Of a DNA stretch of 64,000 bases, positions 11,801 to 24,009 are shown in pieces (within the stretch, counting starts at the first letter, position 1; the number at the start of each line of letters is the position of its first letter). The notes beneath the pieces are model-generated. The model did not search any database. It had not been told where the DNA came from and saw nothing but the letters and a program-made list of their open reading frames with translations. Made by a program: the position numbers and the translations under genes. The DNA comes from Ridgeia piscesae (taxonomy: Eukaryota; Annelida; Polychaeta; Sabellida; Siboglinidae). The stretch is from assembly GCA_025642075.2 (NCBI GenBank), contig JAODUO010001324.1:137501-201500 (forward strand), in the 5' to 3' direction.

Positions 11801-14150
11801 TGTATTTTACGTTATCCGCATAATTTATATCATAACTGTGTACCAATGAAGTGTTACCTGACTGAAAAATATGTCTACATAACACATATACATTGGGCTG
11901 TCACCCAAAATCAAAAGCCATAAGCATAGTAATTTTTTTATGATCGTCACAAGACATCGATGTGGCAGAAAAACAGCGTCCTCGTTAAGAATGTATTCTA
12001 CGTTATCCACTTTTATCATATACGTCTTTTCCCCAATATATAAGCAACGTATAATATATGAGGGTACCTTGTTTCCTTTATGAAATTCAAGTTGTGCATA
12101 CTATAGAGACCTAATTTAATCACGTATGGTTCGATAATACCAGATAGTGTATTTTACGTTATCCGGTATTCTACGTTATAGCGGGGAAGGAAGCATAATT
12201 ACACATTCCATACCGTACTTATGGCAAAGTTTAGGCCAGATCCAAACGAATCTCTCGCTGTGAAGATAAATGCATTAAACAACGACACGGTCACCTTCCA
12301 AGTATGGAAACAGGTCGTACGCCCCTACAAAGATACTACCATCAAGAAGACTACACTTGTGGAGGAGACAGTTCCGAAATCAAAATTCAAAGAAGATTTC
12401 TTGGAGAGCTTGGACACCTTTATAAAGCACTTCGAAAGAATACGCACGCAGAATGTATAAAAACTGAATTGCCAAGAATTACGTATGCCACTATCTGGAA
12501 GAAATTAGCAGTGCGTACTATTCGAAGGAACAGGTGACAATTCTTCCGGCGTTGATCCACTACAAGGGCGTAAACGGAGAACTGAAACACAACAGCCTCG
12601 TGGTACTTTCAGATGAAATGGCGCACACTGTCGCGACAGTGTTCGCATTCTTAAAGACCATCGTTAATTGGATCAAATATAATCTGGCGCACATCCAACA
12701 GATCCATTATCTGTCCGATTCACCGACAAGTCAGTACAGGAACGGTATTATCTTCAACCTAGTGTCACTGCACAAGGCCATGTTCGGCATATCTGCGTCA
12801 TGGCAGTACTTTGAAAGCGGTCATGGCAAGGGGCCATGCGATGGCGTAGGAGGTTCTGTTAAACGGGCAGCTGATCGAGCTGTCAAAACAGGGAAATTGA
12901 TCAAGACGGCCCAACATGTCTATGCTTGGGATATTTCCGAGACACAGTCAGCTGTGACGTATCTATTTGTCACGAAGGAGGAGGTCAAGAAAGCGTCAAT
13001 AGAGTTGCCATCCCTCGGAGGTGTTCGAGTTCATGGTACCATGAAAACACACGCCGTAATGCCAGTGGATGACCACATCTACATCCGTGAGACATCATGT
13101 TTCAGGTCCTGCTGTTGGCCGCTGGGCAACTTCCACCCCACTCGCCCAGGGTGGATTAAGAGGAAGACGAGACACGAGTCCGGACACGAAACGCCAAATG
13201 AGCAACTGCAAGGTCAATATACCGCGGAACAAGTAAGTCAAGAAACCCAGGAACCTCCGACTCAACAAACTGAAGAACCACAAAGTCAAATCGAGGAAAC
13301 AGAAAGTTCAGCTGTTAAAGAAGAGGGAATTCGTGTAGGGACATTTGTTGCTGTGAGGTACAGTACATAGTATAGTCTATGTAGGGAAGATCACCGAAAT
13401 TGACGAAGAGGAGATCAGTGTAACCTTCATGGAGAGTGTTGGCAATATCGAGGGATGTTACCGCTGGCCCACACATCCTGACGAAATATGGGTAGTTAGC
13501 AAGGACATCTTGGCAACCTTGACCCCACCTACTCCAACAGACAGGTCACAGCGTGCATTCAGGCTACGTCACTTAGATGCTGAGATCACATCTCACTTGT
13601 ACTGATCAATGGTAGGGAAGCGTTGTATTCTACGTTATTTGTATCCAACGATATCCAAGTTAGTTAAGCTAATTTTGCAAAGCAACAAATGGTCAGGCCA
13701 TTACATATTCTCTGTTGTATACAAATGCACTGTGGGCCTGTAATACCATGACAGTGTTACCCTAATTAATGTTAACATTTGGCCAGATGGCACAACGATT
13801 GTATTTTACGTTATCGGTGAGTGCTATTCGGAACCACGAATATTATATACGAGCTTTGAACAAGCTGCGGATGTCATAATAAATGTTAGGTTATATAACA
13901 CATGGTGTATGTTTTCATTGCATAAAACTAGAGTAACCCATCGCCACGATTTATTTATATTGTTCCAAGCATTACGCTTTACTTAACATAAGTGTATCAA
14001 TGTGTTTGGTTAAAATCATATCAGTGTATCACTTAATTAACTAACCACGACATTCTTTAAAGTTTCTTTCTGTAATGTATAGAACATTTGTCTATTTTGT
14101 GAATAAACTATACATCTGCAAATCATAACAGATTGTATCCTACGTTATCC
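11801..14150 (+). mobile_element. Putative DNA transposon bounded by repeated TGTATTYTACGTTATCC motifs
   Basis: A 17-bp motif TGTATTYTACGTTATCC occurs in the same orientation at 11801-11817, 11992-12008, 12148-12164, 12165-12180 (ggtattctacgttata), 13624-13640, 13800-13816 and 14134-14150. Four copies lie upstream and three downstream of the DDE-like pseudogene (12221-13605), and none was seen elsewhere in the window. That placement suggests subterminal transposase-binding repeats. The exact element ends and target-site duplication were not resolved. Confidence 0.5.
12221..13605 (+). pseudogene. DDE/RNase-H-fold transposase-like gene, frameshifted
   Basis: Reads in three frames: 12221-12460 (N-terminal KFKEDFLESLDTFIKHFERI), about 12470-13370 (main part) and about 13370-13605 (C-terminal YVGKITEIDEEEISVTFMES, ending TGA). 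The core carries SLVVLSDEMAHTVATVFAF, IHYLSDSPTSQYRNGIIFNL and YFESGHGKGPCDGVGGSVKR, the three conserved blocks of a multicopy invertebrate family that I interpret as DDE-type transposases. The first acidic block (usually DFAENY-like) falls at the frameshift near 12465 and reads only AKNY, so the first catalytic Asp is not visible. A Cys/His-containing segment and a Gln/Glu-rich linker precede a Tudor/SH3-like tail. Transposase assignment is inference from motif layout; family membership is more certain. Confidence 0.6.
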
Positions 14151-14639
14151 ATAGACATCACTTGGGGAAAGCCATGCCAGCAGCCACATATTTTGGTGAG
14201 ATGACGATCCTTGTATACACTTGGCGATGAGATCCCAATGCAAAACACCATACCAAAACCAATAATGTGGCCTACTTGATTCAATAACTGTGGCTTTTGG
14301 AAAACGGACGACTTTTCAAATTTAATTTTTTTTCTGCCACTTCAAAACAAGGTCACATTTCTTAGAAGAATGTATCAGGTTTATAATAATATGAACCTTA
14401 ATCAGTTTTGTGTAATCCTTATCCAGGATATAAACTTGCATTAGGCCCAGTTTTCATTTAAAAAAATACGTTGTTAAAGTATATCCAATTATATTTATTA
14501 AGACAAGGTGGTGGATAACGTTCGAGTGAGTGAAAATGATCGCATAAGTTAATCCATTTTTATTTAAGATGATAACGTGATAACAATATTATTTCAACAC
14601 TTGATGTATTACTAACGGAAACTACGTTAGTAACAAAGG

Positions 14640-14723
14640 CGAATCCTGGCTCGGAACGAATCTGGGACCGCTACCGTCGCAGTCCCAGATTCGTACGAAT
14701 CCTGGACTAGTCGAATCTGGGAC
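14640..14723. repeat. Foldback sequence CGAATCTGGGAC / GTCCCAGATTCG
   Basis: A 12-bp perfect stem, CGAATCTGGGAC at 14657-14668 and its reverse complement at 14682-14693, encloses a 13-nt loop. A third copy of the arm follows at 14712-14723, and a second motif cgaatcctgg occurs at 14640-14649 and again near 14695-14704. The interleaved layout looks like the terminus of a foldback or TIR element, or two nested ends. Confidence 0.7.
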
Positions 14724-15349
14724 CACCACACCGCCGTTATTTTCGTCTGTAGTTATCGTTTCATCCTCATCGTGACTTATGTAGTATGTTTGATAGTCCT
14801 TTGTGTCGTAAAATCGTTACGATGTATGTTCTTAGGCGTAAAGCAAAATCGCAGCACACGACATTCCGCTGCAATGTTAAATGCACAGCTTTGACTACGT
14901 CTCCGAGTATTGAAACAGCGGTAGTGTTTGACTGGGTCTTGGCTGGCTACTCAGCCTTCTTCTTTCACTAATCCAATACCGTAAAATGTGCAGATTTCAT
15001 GGATAGTGTGGGCATGTTCATGCTGGACAATGCTGATTAATAATAAATAACAATGGTGTTGAAATGGTTCATAGAAAAAGCGCAAATGCGGGTTAAATTC
15101 AGCCGTCGTGATACTTTAAGCACTACCTGTTTCAGTGTTGTCAAGCATCCAGGCACTGCTTAAGAGGGAGCATTTACTGCGTTGGTTGTTCCAAGGCTAC
15201 AAAGAAGGAATGTTCATAGTTTCAGGCTATGTCACAGGTTTGTACCCGGGAATGTTTGACCATTAGTTGTAGGAGGTAGCCTATGCGCCAAGCAGCTAAA
15301 TATTATTTGGCACAGTAAGCGCATGCTGGCTGGGCGTATGTACAGAGGG
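14724..15349. other. No recognised gene
   Basis: Spacer between the foldback sequence and the next LINE fragment; short frames only. Confidence 0.35.
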
Positions 15350-16020
15350 ATGTCAATTAAACCTGTGTAGAATATTGTATATCATAGCGAACCTCGATCC
15401 AGAGAACCTAGGTGTGTGTCTATGGTGTTCTGGAGAATGCCAATTCAGTCTTTTGGTCATTGCAGTTGGACTACTGTGGCGCCGCCAGTCACTGTGTATA
15501 GTTATATATGTTATGTACATATCCGGTGGCTTGCCTCTGCACCATTTCAGGTTTGTTGATGTGTTGTTTGATGGTGGTGTCCCAGATGATAGAAGCATAT
15601 TCACGTGTTGGTCTAACATAGGTTTGATATACATTATGATTTGACCGGTCTTGGGCATTTGCTTGTGTTACGTATAAGAAAAATGATGTTGCTATTGGCT
15701 TTCTTTGTTATAGCATCTACTTGGTGGTTCTAGGACAGTTTGCTATTGATATTTACGCCCATATGCTTTACAGTGTTGTGTAGCCGTTCCCCAAGATTGC
15801 GCCCTTTGCCAATGTCTAGCTTTGTCTTACTTCGATTTAGGATTATAGTCTATGGCTAGGGATAATATGTGATCATGAATATACTAGTCAGTGTTGTTGG
15901 GTTTAACTTCATTTGAATCCCTTAGAATTTCGCATTTATCTGGGTGGAAATCCATTAGCCAGGTCTTCTCCCACTCCTTGAGCCTACTGATGGCCTCTTG
16001 CAGGTGCACTGCATCGTTCT
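15350..16020 (-). pseudogene. LINE reverse-transcriptase C-terminal fragment
   Basis: Minus-strand pieces in shifted frames follow the order of a jockey/CR1-type RT thumb: [20 protein letters not shown] (about 16000-15930), then a LGxxxxxxLxWxxHxxxxxxKA-like segment (about 15800-15700), then a diverged YIKPxLxYxxxxWD...RLNWHSPEHHR segment (15650-15390). Several stops and frameshifts; endonuclease and RT core absent. Confidence 0.6.
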
Positions 16021-16539
16021 CATTGTAGTGTTAAATCAGTTGAAAAAGATAAGTAATTGACAGACAGTTTTAACTGGATTTAGTTATTGGTTATAGGTCT
16101 ATCAAGCTCTGAGCTTGGTTTCTAAGGATTTAGGCGCAATAAAACTTACATAATTATTAGTATTATTACATATTACAAAAAACATTGTGCTTGACAAACA
16201 TGACATTACATACAGTGTATATTGGCAGTTATTGGTTCAGATTGGCGTTGACAGGTCCAGCCTTTATAGATAGATGGCTTTGCTTTTTATTGTGAACGAT
16301 TTATCTGCACTCTCATTTTGCCTACATATGGAGCACGAATTACTTTACCTGCAATTTTACACGAATCTGAAACGATTGTATTTACAATGAGTCATGTATG
16401 GTATCCAAAGGGAATCTGCGGGCCCTAACCGCTTTTTCTTTATGTCATCGTCGCCTAGTGCGCTCTGATCAACGTTAACATCTAAAATTGGTTACCTTCT
16501 GAGGCAACAGAAACGGATAAATATAGTCAGAAGATCTAT

Positions 16540-17280
16540 TCAATTCAATTCAATTTATTTCAAAACACACAACATTAAAAAGCAAGCAATACAAATACAA
16601 ATAATAATAAGTCACGTGGCACGAATGAAATACAATTAAGAAATATGTTTTGAAAAGGAGTAGACATGAAGTGAAACACTTATATGTGTCTACCCCTGTG
16701 AAAACTTTTCATAAAAAATGATAACTGGCAATTCTCAGTTTTTAATTGTAATGATGCTGCTTCACAACAAATAAATACGTGCACACAACAAATGTTAATT
16801 TGTCGTTATAATCATGTATATTTACATGGTATATTTGCCTATGAGAATATTAATGTAATGACGTTTAAATGTATATTTGGACATTATGGTAACAAGCGAT
16901 TCGTTGAGAGAATTCCACAATTTCACGCCGAGTACAGGTATGGACATTGCTCTCATATTTATGCGGTCATTTTCTCTTATGAATTGATGTGTTCTACGTG
17001 CAGAATATAATGGAGATCGTATGGTAAAACATTATGATAGGCATCAAACATAAATTAAAAAAATTTAGTTCAACTATATCATTGAATTTAAGGATGCGAT
17101 ATTCATTGAATAAGTTATTTGTATGATCCCATCGATTGGCACCGTGGATCAGTCTAATTACTCTTTTCTGTATTAATATAATACATTGTATGTTTGCCAT
17201 ATATGTTTCCCCCCATATTTCGCAACAATACATTAAGTGAGGTAATAATAATGAACAATATAGAATACGCATGCTGGAGT
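16540..17280 (-). pseudogene. Non-LTR retrotransposon C-terminal fragment with (ATTGA)n 3' tail
   Basis: Minus-strand frame 17272-16994 contains LYCSLLLPHLMYCCEIWGET and IQKRVIRLIHGANRWDHTNN, the thumb region of LINE reverse transcriptases (LYxSLxxPxLxYCxxIWG...QKKxIRxIxxxxxxxHT). Degenerate downstream pieces continue to about 16550, where the minus strand ends in repeated ATTGA units (plus strand caattcaattcaattta), a typical LINE 3' tail. 5'-truncated and frame-broken. Confidence 0.65.
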
Positions 17281-17551
17281 GGTCGATACAATGGCTAACT
17301 TTGTATATATAACAGATGCAACTTTCGATAGCTAATCATACTAGATTTACCTGTACCGGTTTTAAGTAAGCGAAGCCATGTATATAATATTTTAGTGCAC
17401 GCGTCACCACGACGTTATTATTGTATTGGTATTTATGTTTGATCAATTTTCTTCAGTGGCCGAAATGCAGAGGATCATCTGTATCAAATGTAGCTCCAAC
17501 TATGATGTATCTTAATTGCATGCCACTCTGTACACGGCTGTAGTGTACTCA

Positions 17552-17970
17552 CGGGCGTCGATCTGTGGGGGACGGAGGGACGCGCGTCCCCCCACTTTTC
17601 TGAGTGGGGGACAGCATAGGAATTGTCCCCCAACTTTTCAGTTCAGAAAAATGGCGGGGCAAGTAGCCTGACTCACCACTCCTCTCTCTTATGAGCCGCT
17701 ACATATGACTAATAGCTAGACAATAAACTCGCAATATGAAATTCCGACCACCCATGAGAAAACCGACTAGATAAATTGCTTGGTTGGGCCCGACCACAGT
17801 GCGCAACTTAATCTTACTTTAGTAAATAATCATCGGTGTAGCGCTTACATTTTTCCGGCGTTACAAACGATCCGATTGACGTTTCTACGCATGCGCGATA
17901 AATATAAAATCATTAATGTGCAGCGAAAGGACAATGCTTTTTTGGTATATATACTACGGGTTGTTCGTTA

Positions 17971-17972
<2 letters not shown>
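17552..17972 (+). repeat. GC-rich-ended dispersed repeat, copy 1
   Basis: Starts with gggcgtcgatctgtggggga and ends with gggttgttcgttagg directly against a (TA)n tract. Shared internal markers are acgcatgcgcgataaatata and a run of tgggggaca. Further copies or part copies lie at 37640-37954, 38121-38260, 38474-38847 (inverted) and 38880-39198. No coding capacity; likely a non-autonomous element. Confidence 0.65.
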
Positions 17973-18027
<55 letters not shown>

Positions 18028-18046
18028 CAACAAACTTTTGAGAAGG

Positions 18047-18089
<43 letters not shown>
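17973..18089. repeat. Two (TA)n tracts around a short unique spacer
   Basis: Alternating TA at about 17973-18022 and 18050-18089, separated by a spacer containing aacaacaaacttttgagaag. The first tract abuts the GC-rich-ended repeat, as another copy does at 38433-38473. Confidence 0.9.
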
Positions 18090-18093
<4 letters not shown>

Positions 18094-18369
18094 CTCTCTG
18101 CAAAATTATTTGTCGCAAATTAACATAAATATATAATTATTATAATGTTGTTATTGTAATGTATTTGATCATGTGTATTTGAAATTCTTAAATGCCTCCT
18201 ATTTTTATTTGATTCAGAAACCATAAATTAAATTATTAATCCAGCATTAAATGACACATCGAATACCTGAGAAAGTCGTCTAATTATTAATAATAATAAC
18301 AACTGGATAGTGGATAGCAGTAATCAGTTAGAACATTAGTGACACAACAACAGAAAAAGAATGACACCT

Positions 18370-18582
18370 AGGGATTCCATGAAAGTCGCGTTTATGTTAG
18401 ATACAGGATATTCATTAAAGTAATCATGAAAGTAATCCTGATTACATTCTAAAGTAATCGTGTATATTGTAAAGTAATCGTACTCGAGTACATTTGTTTT
18501 CTGAGTACTCGTACTCCTGCATGTTCAAATCGTACTCGTACTCGTACTCGAGTACATTTGTACTGTACTCACCCCATCTCTG
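18370..18582 (-). mobile_element. Possible hAT-type terminal fragment
   Basis: The right boundary reads tgtactcaccccatctctg, reverse complement CAGAGATGGGGTGAGTACA, which fits the CAGxGxTGGG-type terminal inverted repeat common in hAT elements. Internally there are many (gtactc)n-like subrepeats (tcgtactcgtactcgagtac). No matching left TIR, 8-bp duplication or transposase was located, so this is a tentative call. Confidence 0.35.
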
Positions 18583-19072
18583 CACTAAGCACGTTTGCTA
18601 AAGCTAATGTATTCTCTGTGAAAGGCATAATTTGAAAGCCTAATGAATGGGATTCATGTTTTTGAACTAATTAGTATTTGATATACCATGTGCTGGATGC
18701 TCGATGATACGAATATTTATAAAAGTAACTCTTTTTTACATTTACCGAACACGTTTTCAATTTTTTTATTGCTGCTTTGCTTGTTATCTGATGAAATAAA
18801 TACATTATATCAAGTGCAGTAATTGTACCTGTAGTTATACTTATATTGTGCTTGCCATTATTTTTTAGTCAATTTCATGAAATAGTTTTGGTAAAAAGTT
18901 TTTACTTTTTGCTATCTTTACTTATATACAATTTAACAAGTACACCCACCCATTAATACAGACAAATAAAATATCACATAGAGGGTCAGATTCAGAAATC
19001 GTCTTGAGAGCACAAAAACCTCTACTGGCCTTTGAACCAAATTGTGTAGTCTACATTTTTATTGATACCGCA
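18583..19072. other. No recognised gene
   Basis: AT-rich spacer, no motif or repeat match noted. Confidence 0.35.
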
Positions 19073-19411
19073 TAGCTTCAGCTTCCACTGTCTCATCTGG
19101 AGTGGTGATATCGGAAAATGCCACAACTTATTATTATCACTTAAACTGGGTCATATTTCAAACAATATTGAGGCACATTAGCATTGACCTATTATAAAAA
19201 AAAATTGCAGGCATACCAAATTCCTACAATGTAGGAGGCACATCCACAAGGCCCCAGGCCCCTTGGATTCACAAATGACATACATCTGTACAATTTGTAT
19301 AAAAGGTTTGTTGAGAGAGTAAATTAATGTATATTACAACACTCATTTACCTGAGGTGATGAGCTTTTCCGCATACCCTATGGTGATGATACCTCAAGTT
19401 CTGAAAATGTG

Positions 19412-19660
19412 AATCAATTCAAAGTAGCACTCAAGATGCATCTGTTTACAGATTATTATTTTAACCCTCTGTGATCACAGTTAATCAGTTAACTATTCCT
19501 ACATTTATTTTAATTTATTTATTATTTTAATTAGTATATATATATATTTAATACAGTGTGTAGTTTTGTGCCAATTTAAGTCGGTATTTTAAAGTATTAT
19601 ATTTGTTTTATTAGCATATCCACATTTTATCAAAGTAGTATTGTATTAACTTTTTATTAT

Positions 19661-19722
<62 letters not shown>

Positions 19723-19840
19723 TATGTTATTAATATGTATTTTTATTATCATTATTTTAGGATTAATCATTGTAAAGCCCCCCAGAACAATTATTTGGAT
19801 GGGGCGCTATTTAAGAAATAAACTATTATTATTATTATTA
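19412..19840 (+). mobile_element. LINE 3' end inserted in repeat copy A
   Basis: Present in copy A but absent from the equivalent position in B and C. It begins with NQFKVALKMHLFTDYYFNP*, a typical C-terminus of CR1-like ORF2. It runs through a (TA)n tract (19668-19714) and ends in gtaaagccccccagaac...ggggcgctat...(att)n, the usual 3'UTR and tail of invertebrate CR1-like LINEs. About 20 bp of the repeat seen in arm C (34202-34221) is missing at the insertion site. Confidence 0.7.
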
Positions 19841-20416
19841 CTTGAAAAAATTGCAATGTAATGAACGATCACCTTCCAGGCTTCCAAATGCAAGCAATAT
19901 ATTGTTATTTTATTACATTAATGTTAATAATAAATTAAAATAATATGTATATACCTATTTTTATGTATTAAATTATCATCATTGCATAATGTATTAAATT
20001 ATTATTATAACTATAATAGTATAATATTGTCATTATGAATAAGTATAACGAAGGCCTAAGTACAACTGTTACTGATCATTTATAATGCATTTACATTATA
20101 TACCTATAGCTACTATTAGGCTAATTAAGCCTAGTTAATCTTAGGCTTAGAATATTAACCTGCTACATACTATATGTGACATAAACATTACATAGCTACA
20201 GTATTATAATCAATCACTGACATGTCGTAGTCATCTAAGTATAGGCCATAGTCTATGCCTGGCGTAGTCATACTCGTAGCATAGCCATACCTTGGTATTT
20301 TGTCGAACCATGGCTTTGGCTGAATAAGTAGGCGCTAAGGTTGAAGGTAAACAATAACATAAATTTAATTTATAAAAAACAGGAATATCAATGACGTATA
20401 CTCATATGCCTAAATA

Positions 20417-20438
20417 TATATATATATATATATATATG
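20417..20438. repeat. (TA)n tract in copy A
   Basis: Short alternating TA tract. Arms B and C show a shorter, partly degenerate TA run in the same place, so the tract has expanded in copy A. Confidence 0.8.
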
Positions 20439-21045
20439 TGATTATAACTGAGCAACTCGTAATTACTAACCTATATGGAAGAACATCTGTGCGAACGCTG
20501 CATGTTGACTGTAGTCAGTGCCAGTTCGCCGGCCCACGCCGTGGGCCACGGGCACGGTGTCCGTAGCTTGCAAAGTCAGGGCACTGTGACTGTCACTGTT
20601 CCGAAGTCATGCTATTCACTGCTTAGTTCCATATTCTTTCCCAATCATGCGTCGATGTTTCTTTGTCTGCTTAATTTACCGTGTTGGTGGCATATAAAAA
20701 TCGTGTTTGTGCCTAAACTCGCTGCTCCTAAACGTAAACAACTCGACAGGATGAAGGTCAATCTCGCCACCCAAGTCTCGTTCTCGTGAAGACTAAAGCG
20801 TATTCCGCTCAAATCTCCATTTCCATAGTTAGGTTTCGTACAGAGTTTCGAACGGTACCGTTCGAAACGAAAATCGAAATAGTTCATATTTATTTTATTA
20901 ATTTCAGAATAAAGAAGTAACATGTATGCATAAACCTACTAAGCCAATCTTACGGAGAATTTGATACCTCGGCTGTTTGTGAAATTACTAATAATCGCTA
21001 GGAGCAAGCGATTTTTACGGGAATGAGTGGAGGGAGCAGCTTTAA

Positions 21046-21369
21046 GCAAAACTGCTGCCACTGGAACTCAATTAATGACATGCAAACCCGAAAGAAAAGT
21101 CCGCTATTTGCAACGTATCAAATGGAAAGACATGATGTACACCTCTGTGGCGTTATTTATAAGTGTTATGCCTGGCTGTTGCTAACTGGCAGAATAGCCT
21201 TTATAAGATATGAACAAGAACGGGTACAATTGGTTATGGTGATTTAATCAACTGGAATAATAACATCACGCTTGGTGAAATAAAACCTAAGCTCTAAACA
21301 ACTGGTATTATCATCGTGTATTAAGTGTGTAACACTCTCGATGGGTGTCAGCCTAAAACCATTAGTTTG
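21046..21369. other. No recognised gene
   Basis: Spacer between copy A and the LINE ORF1 relic; a 74-residue open frame here has no recognisable motif. Confidence 0.35.
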
Positions 21370-21876
21370 ACTATGCAGCAATTGGGAGTTGAGAAAATAT
21401 TGGATGCACAGCAGAAGGCCTTCCAGTCACTCGTGGAGGCAAACAACAACCACGTCAACGAGGCAGACCGTTTGACCAACACGACCGGATGCATTGAACG
21501 GGTAACATGCACACAGCGTGAACTGGAAGACGGCATCGACTACGTCGAAAACCAGACCGACGGAGTGACGGATGTGGCGGCCGAAACTTAGGCCGACGTC
21601 GAGGCAATCGTTAGGAAAACTTTCACTACTGCACTGAAACGGCAGGAAAACCAGGCGAACGCGATTCGAATTGAACAGGCACACAGAACGGGAGTATCAA
21701 ACTCACCGGGTCGACCGATGGCCGTCGTCATGATGGCAGAAACCGCATGGGATCGGCCGCACCGCGAGATGGAGATTCGGAAAGAACTGACGCCGAAGTT
21801 GAGAGAAACGAGAGCAAATGGAAAGATGGTGTACTTAGTGTACGATCGAGTCATAATCAAAGACCGTATGGACTAA
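21370..21876 (+). pseudogene. LINE ORF1-like RNA-binding protein relic
   Basis: A single frame with one in-frame TAG (after VTDVAAET, near 21590) encodes a heptad-rich segment (LEDGIDYVENQTDGVTDVA), then IRIEQAHRTGVSNSPGRPMA, then PKLRETRANGKMVYLVYDRV and IIKDR. The order coiled coil, IxRxHRxG...RP, and RxxGKxxYLVxDxLII is that of the ORF1 protein of many non-LTR retrotransposons. GC content is higher than the surroundings. The N-terminus is not resolved. Confidence 0.6.
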
Positions 21877-22497
21877 TCGTGATTTCCCCATGGCTGCGAT
21901 AAAGCCAATGACTAATGATTTACTAAATATACAGTTCTGCGGTACTTTTTAGAATACAACATGAATATATTTGATACTTACAAATATACTGAGCATAACA
22001 GGAGTCATTTTCAGAAGGATGTTGATCCTGAAAATAATTGCTATAACAGCATATTATCAACTTCATCTAAATATTGTGCAGAACAACAATTTAACAATGA
22101 TAATTACTATGATAACAATAAGCAAAACTTCATTTAGGAAGGACTCAACTACGTTGTATACGTTTGCTGATTCTGTTTTCATGTTGTTAGAGACATTAAC
22201 AAAATGTGGCGGTGTAATCTATGAAAAAAATAGAAATTAAATGAATGACTATGTGAAACAAAGTCACTAATGGTTCATGACATACTAGAATGCATTACTG
22301 TCGAATGTGAAATCAAACGAGACAAAATCTTGGTTTGCTAAACGATTCAAAATACATGAACCATGAAAACAATGTTTATAAAACATTTCTATTATTTAGG
22401 TCAATTATCTCGGAAACCATATATGAAATAAATTAAAAGGTACTCTTAGATCTACAAATAAACAGTATTATAGTGGCTTAATTTCAAAGTACATACT

Positions 22498-22500
<3 letters not shown>
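21877..22500. other. No recognised gene
   Basis: AT-rich spacer with short unassigned frames. Confidence 0.35.

Positions 22501-22562
<62 letters not shown>
22501..22562. repeat. (TA)n microsatellite
   Basis: About 62 bp of uninterrupted alternating TA. Confidence 0.95.
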
Positions 22563-22564
<2 letters not shown>

Positions 22565-22817
22565 GGATTGTTGTATATTGAATGTGTACAAAACAATATC
22601 TCATATATTTGAAATATACTCGAATTATACGTTTGACAGCGTCTTGTATAGTCTCACATTGATGTATGCACTCATACTAGTAATTGTGGGAATATATATT
22701 CCACTCTTACCGTCGCGTAATCTACTAGAAATCTCCAAGCAAATGAAGTGATATTGCCAACTCAACTTTCGTTTTGAGGGACCTACTGAATGGTACATTG
22801 TATAATATCATAGTTGT

Positions 22818-23106
<289 letters not shown>

Positions 23107-23184
23107 TTAAAAAGGGCGGCACTAGTGAAACATTACAAAGACATTATGCAAGCAGTTGATTCACGGCATGGCGTATGCTTACGT

Positions 23185-23560
23185 TAGAACACAGCGCAGC
23201 ATTTGATAACACCACGCCATACTCCTTCGCTTTCGTGCTGTATAATTCAGCCAGACAGAGCTCTCTTGGTTCAGGCCATCCCGCACGAACACATGCGAAG
23301 TTGCATGTGCTACGGGAATAATTCAACACATTATTCCGCAAGGCCAGGTCCTAGATCGATTACTATTTAGCATTTACCGTCTATCCCTTGCGACCATATT
23401 CGATCGCAACTAGATCTGCTATCACATATTCGCAGACGACACTTTATATGCAGAGTGTCCGCCGTCTAGTCACGCACAACACAACGAAAATTGACCAACG
23501 TGTGAATAACATTAGACGCACGTTGAATTACAACCAATGTGAATGTACTGTACATTTTCA
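23185..23560 (+). pseudogene. LINE reverse-transcriptase core fragment
   Basis: Pieces in shifted frames follow RT order: AAFDNT (motif A, 23206-23223), a diverged PQG-like region near 23330, LLFSIYRLSLATIF (about 23360-23400) and YHIFADDTLYAEC (catalytic ADD, 23426-23443). Frameshifts and a stop inside motif C's approach make it inactive. It starts about 80 bp after the long (TA)n tract. Confidence 0.6.
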
Positions 23561-23688
23561 ACTCACATGGCAGAATGATATGAATTTATCCAATATTTAC
23601 CGGAAGATAGAACATTATGTCATAGCCTGTGCGCAATGGTTTTTATCTAGACATAGATGTTGACAGCATCTCTGGAATAACTTGAATA

Positions 23689-23690
<2 letters not shown>

Positions 23691-23780
<90 letters not shown>
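23691..23780. repeat. (TA)n-(TG)n compound microsatellite
   Basis: About 70 bp of TA followed by about 20 bp of TG. Confidence 0.95.
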
Positions 23781-24009
23781 ATAATGTATATATAATATAT
23801 GTAAACTATTTATATAATGTATTTTTGTGGCATGCCAGTTCTGCCGTTCGTCACCCATAAAAAAGATAGTAGAGATCGAAAACAGCAACTGTCAAGGTTG
23901 GAATGCTTTCTTCCCTTGCTTTATATATGGCTTAATGTTCCATTATTATCCAAAAGATCCGCTTAGAATATGCAGCAACGCTGGCCAATATACTTAGGGT
24001 GAAACACAC

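Larger units (their letters stand above)
19073..21045 (+). repeat. Dispersed repeat copy A (homologue of inverted arms B and C)
   Basis: From tagcttcagcttccactgtc (19073) to agtggagggagcagctttaa (ends 21045) this matches 33864-35391 in the same orientation and 27092-28620 in reverse, with many substitutions and small indels. It lacks the roughly 1 kb that lies farther inside arms B/C. All three copies end at the same point (GGAGCAGCTTTAA or its complement), marking a true element boundary. A 429-bp LINE 3' fragment interrupts copy A at 19412-19840. Confidence 0.85.
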
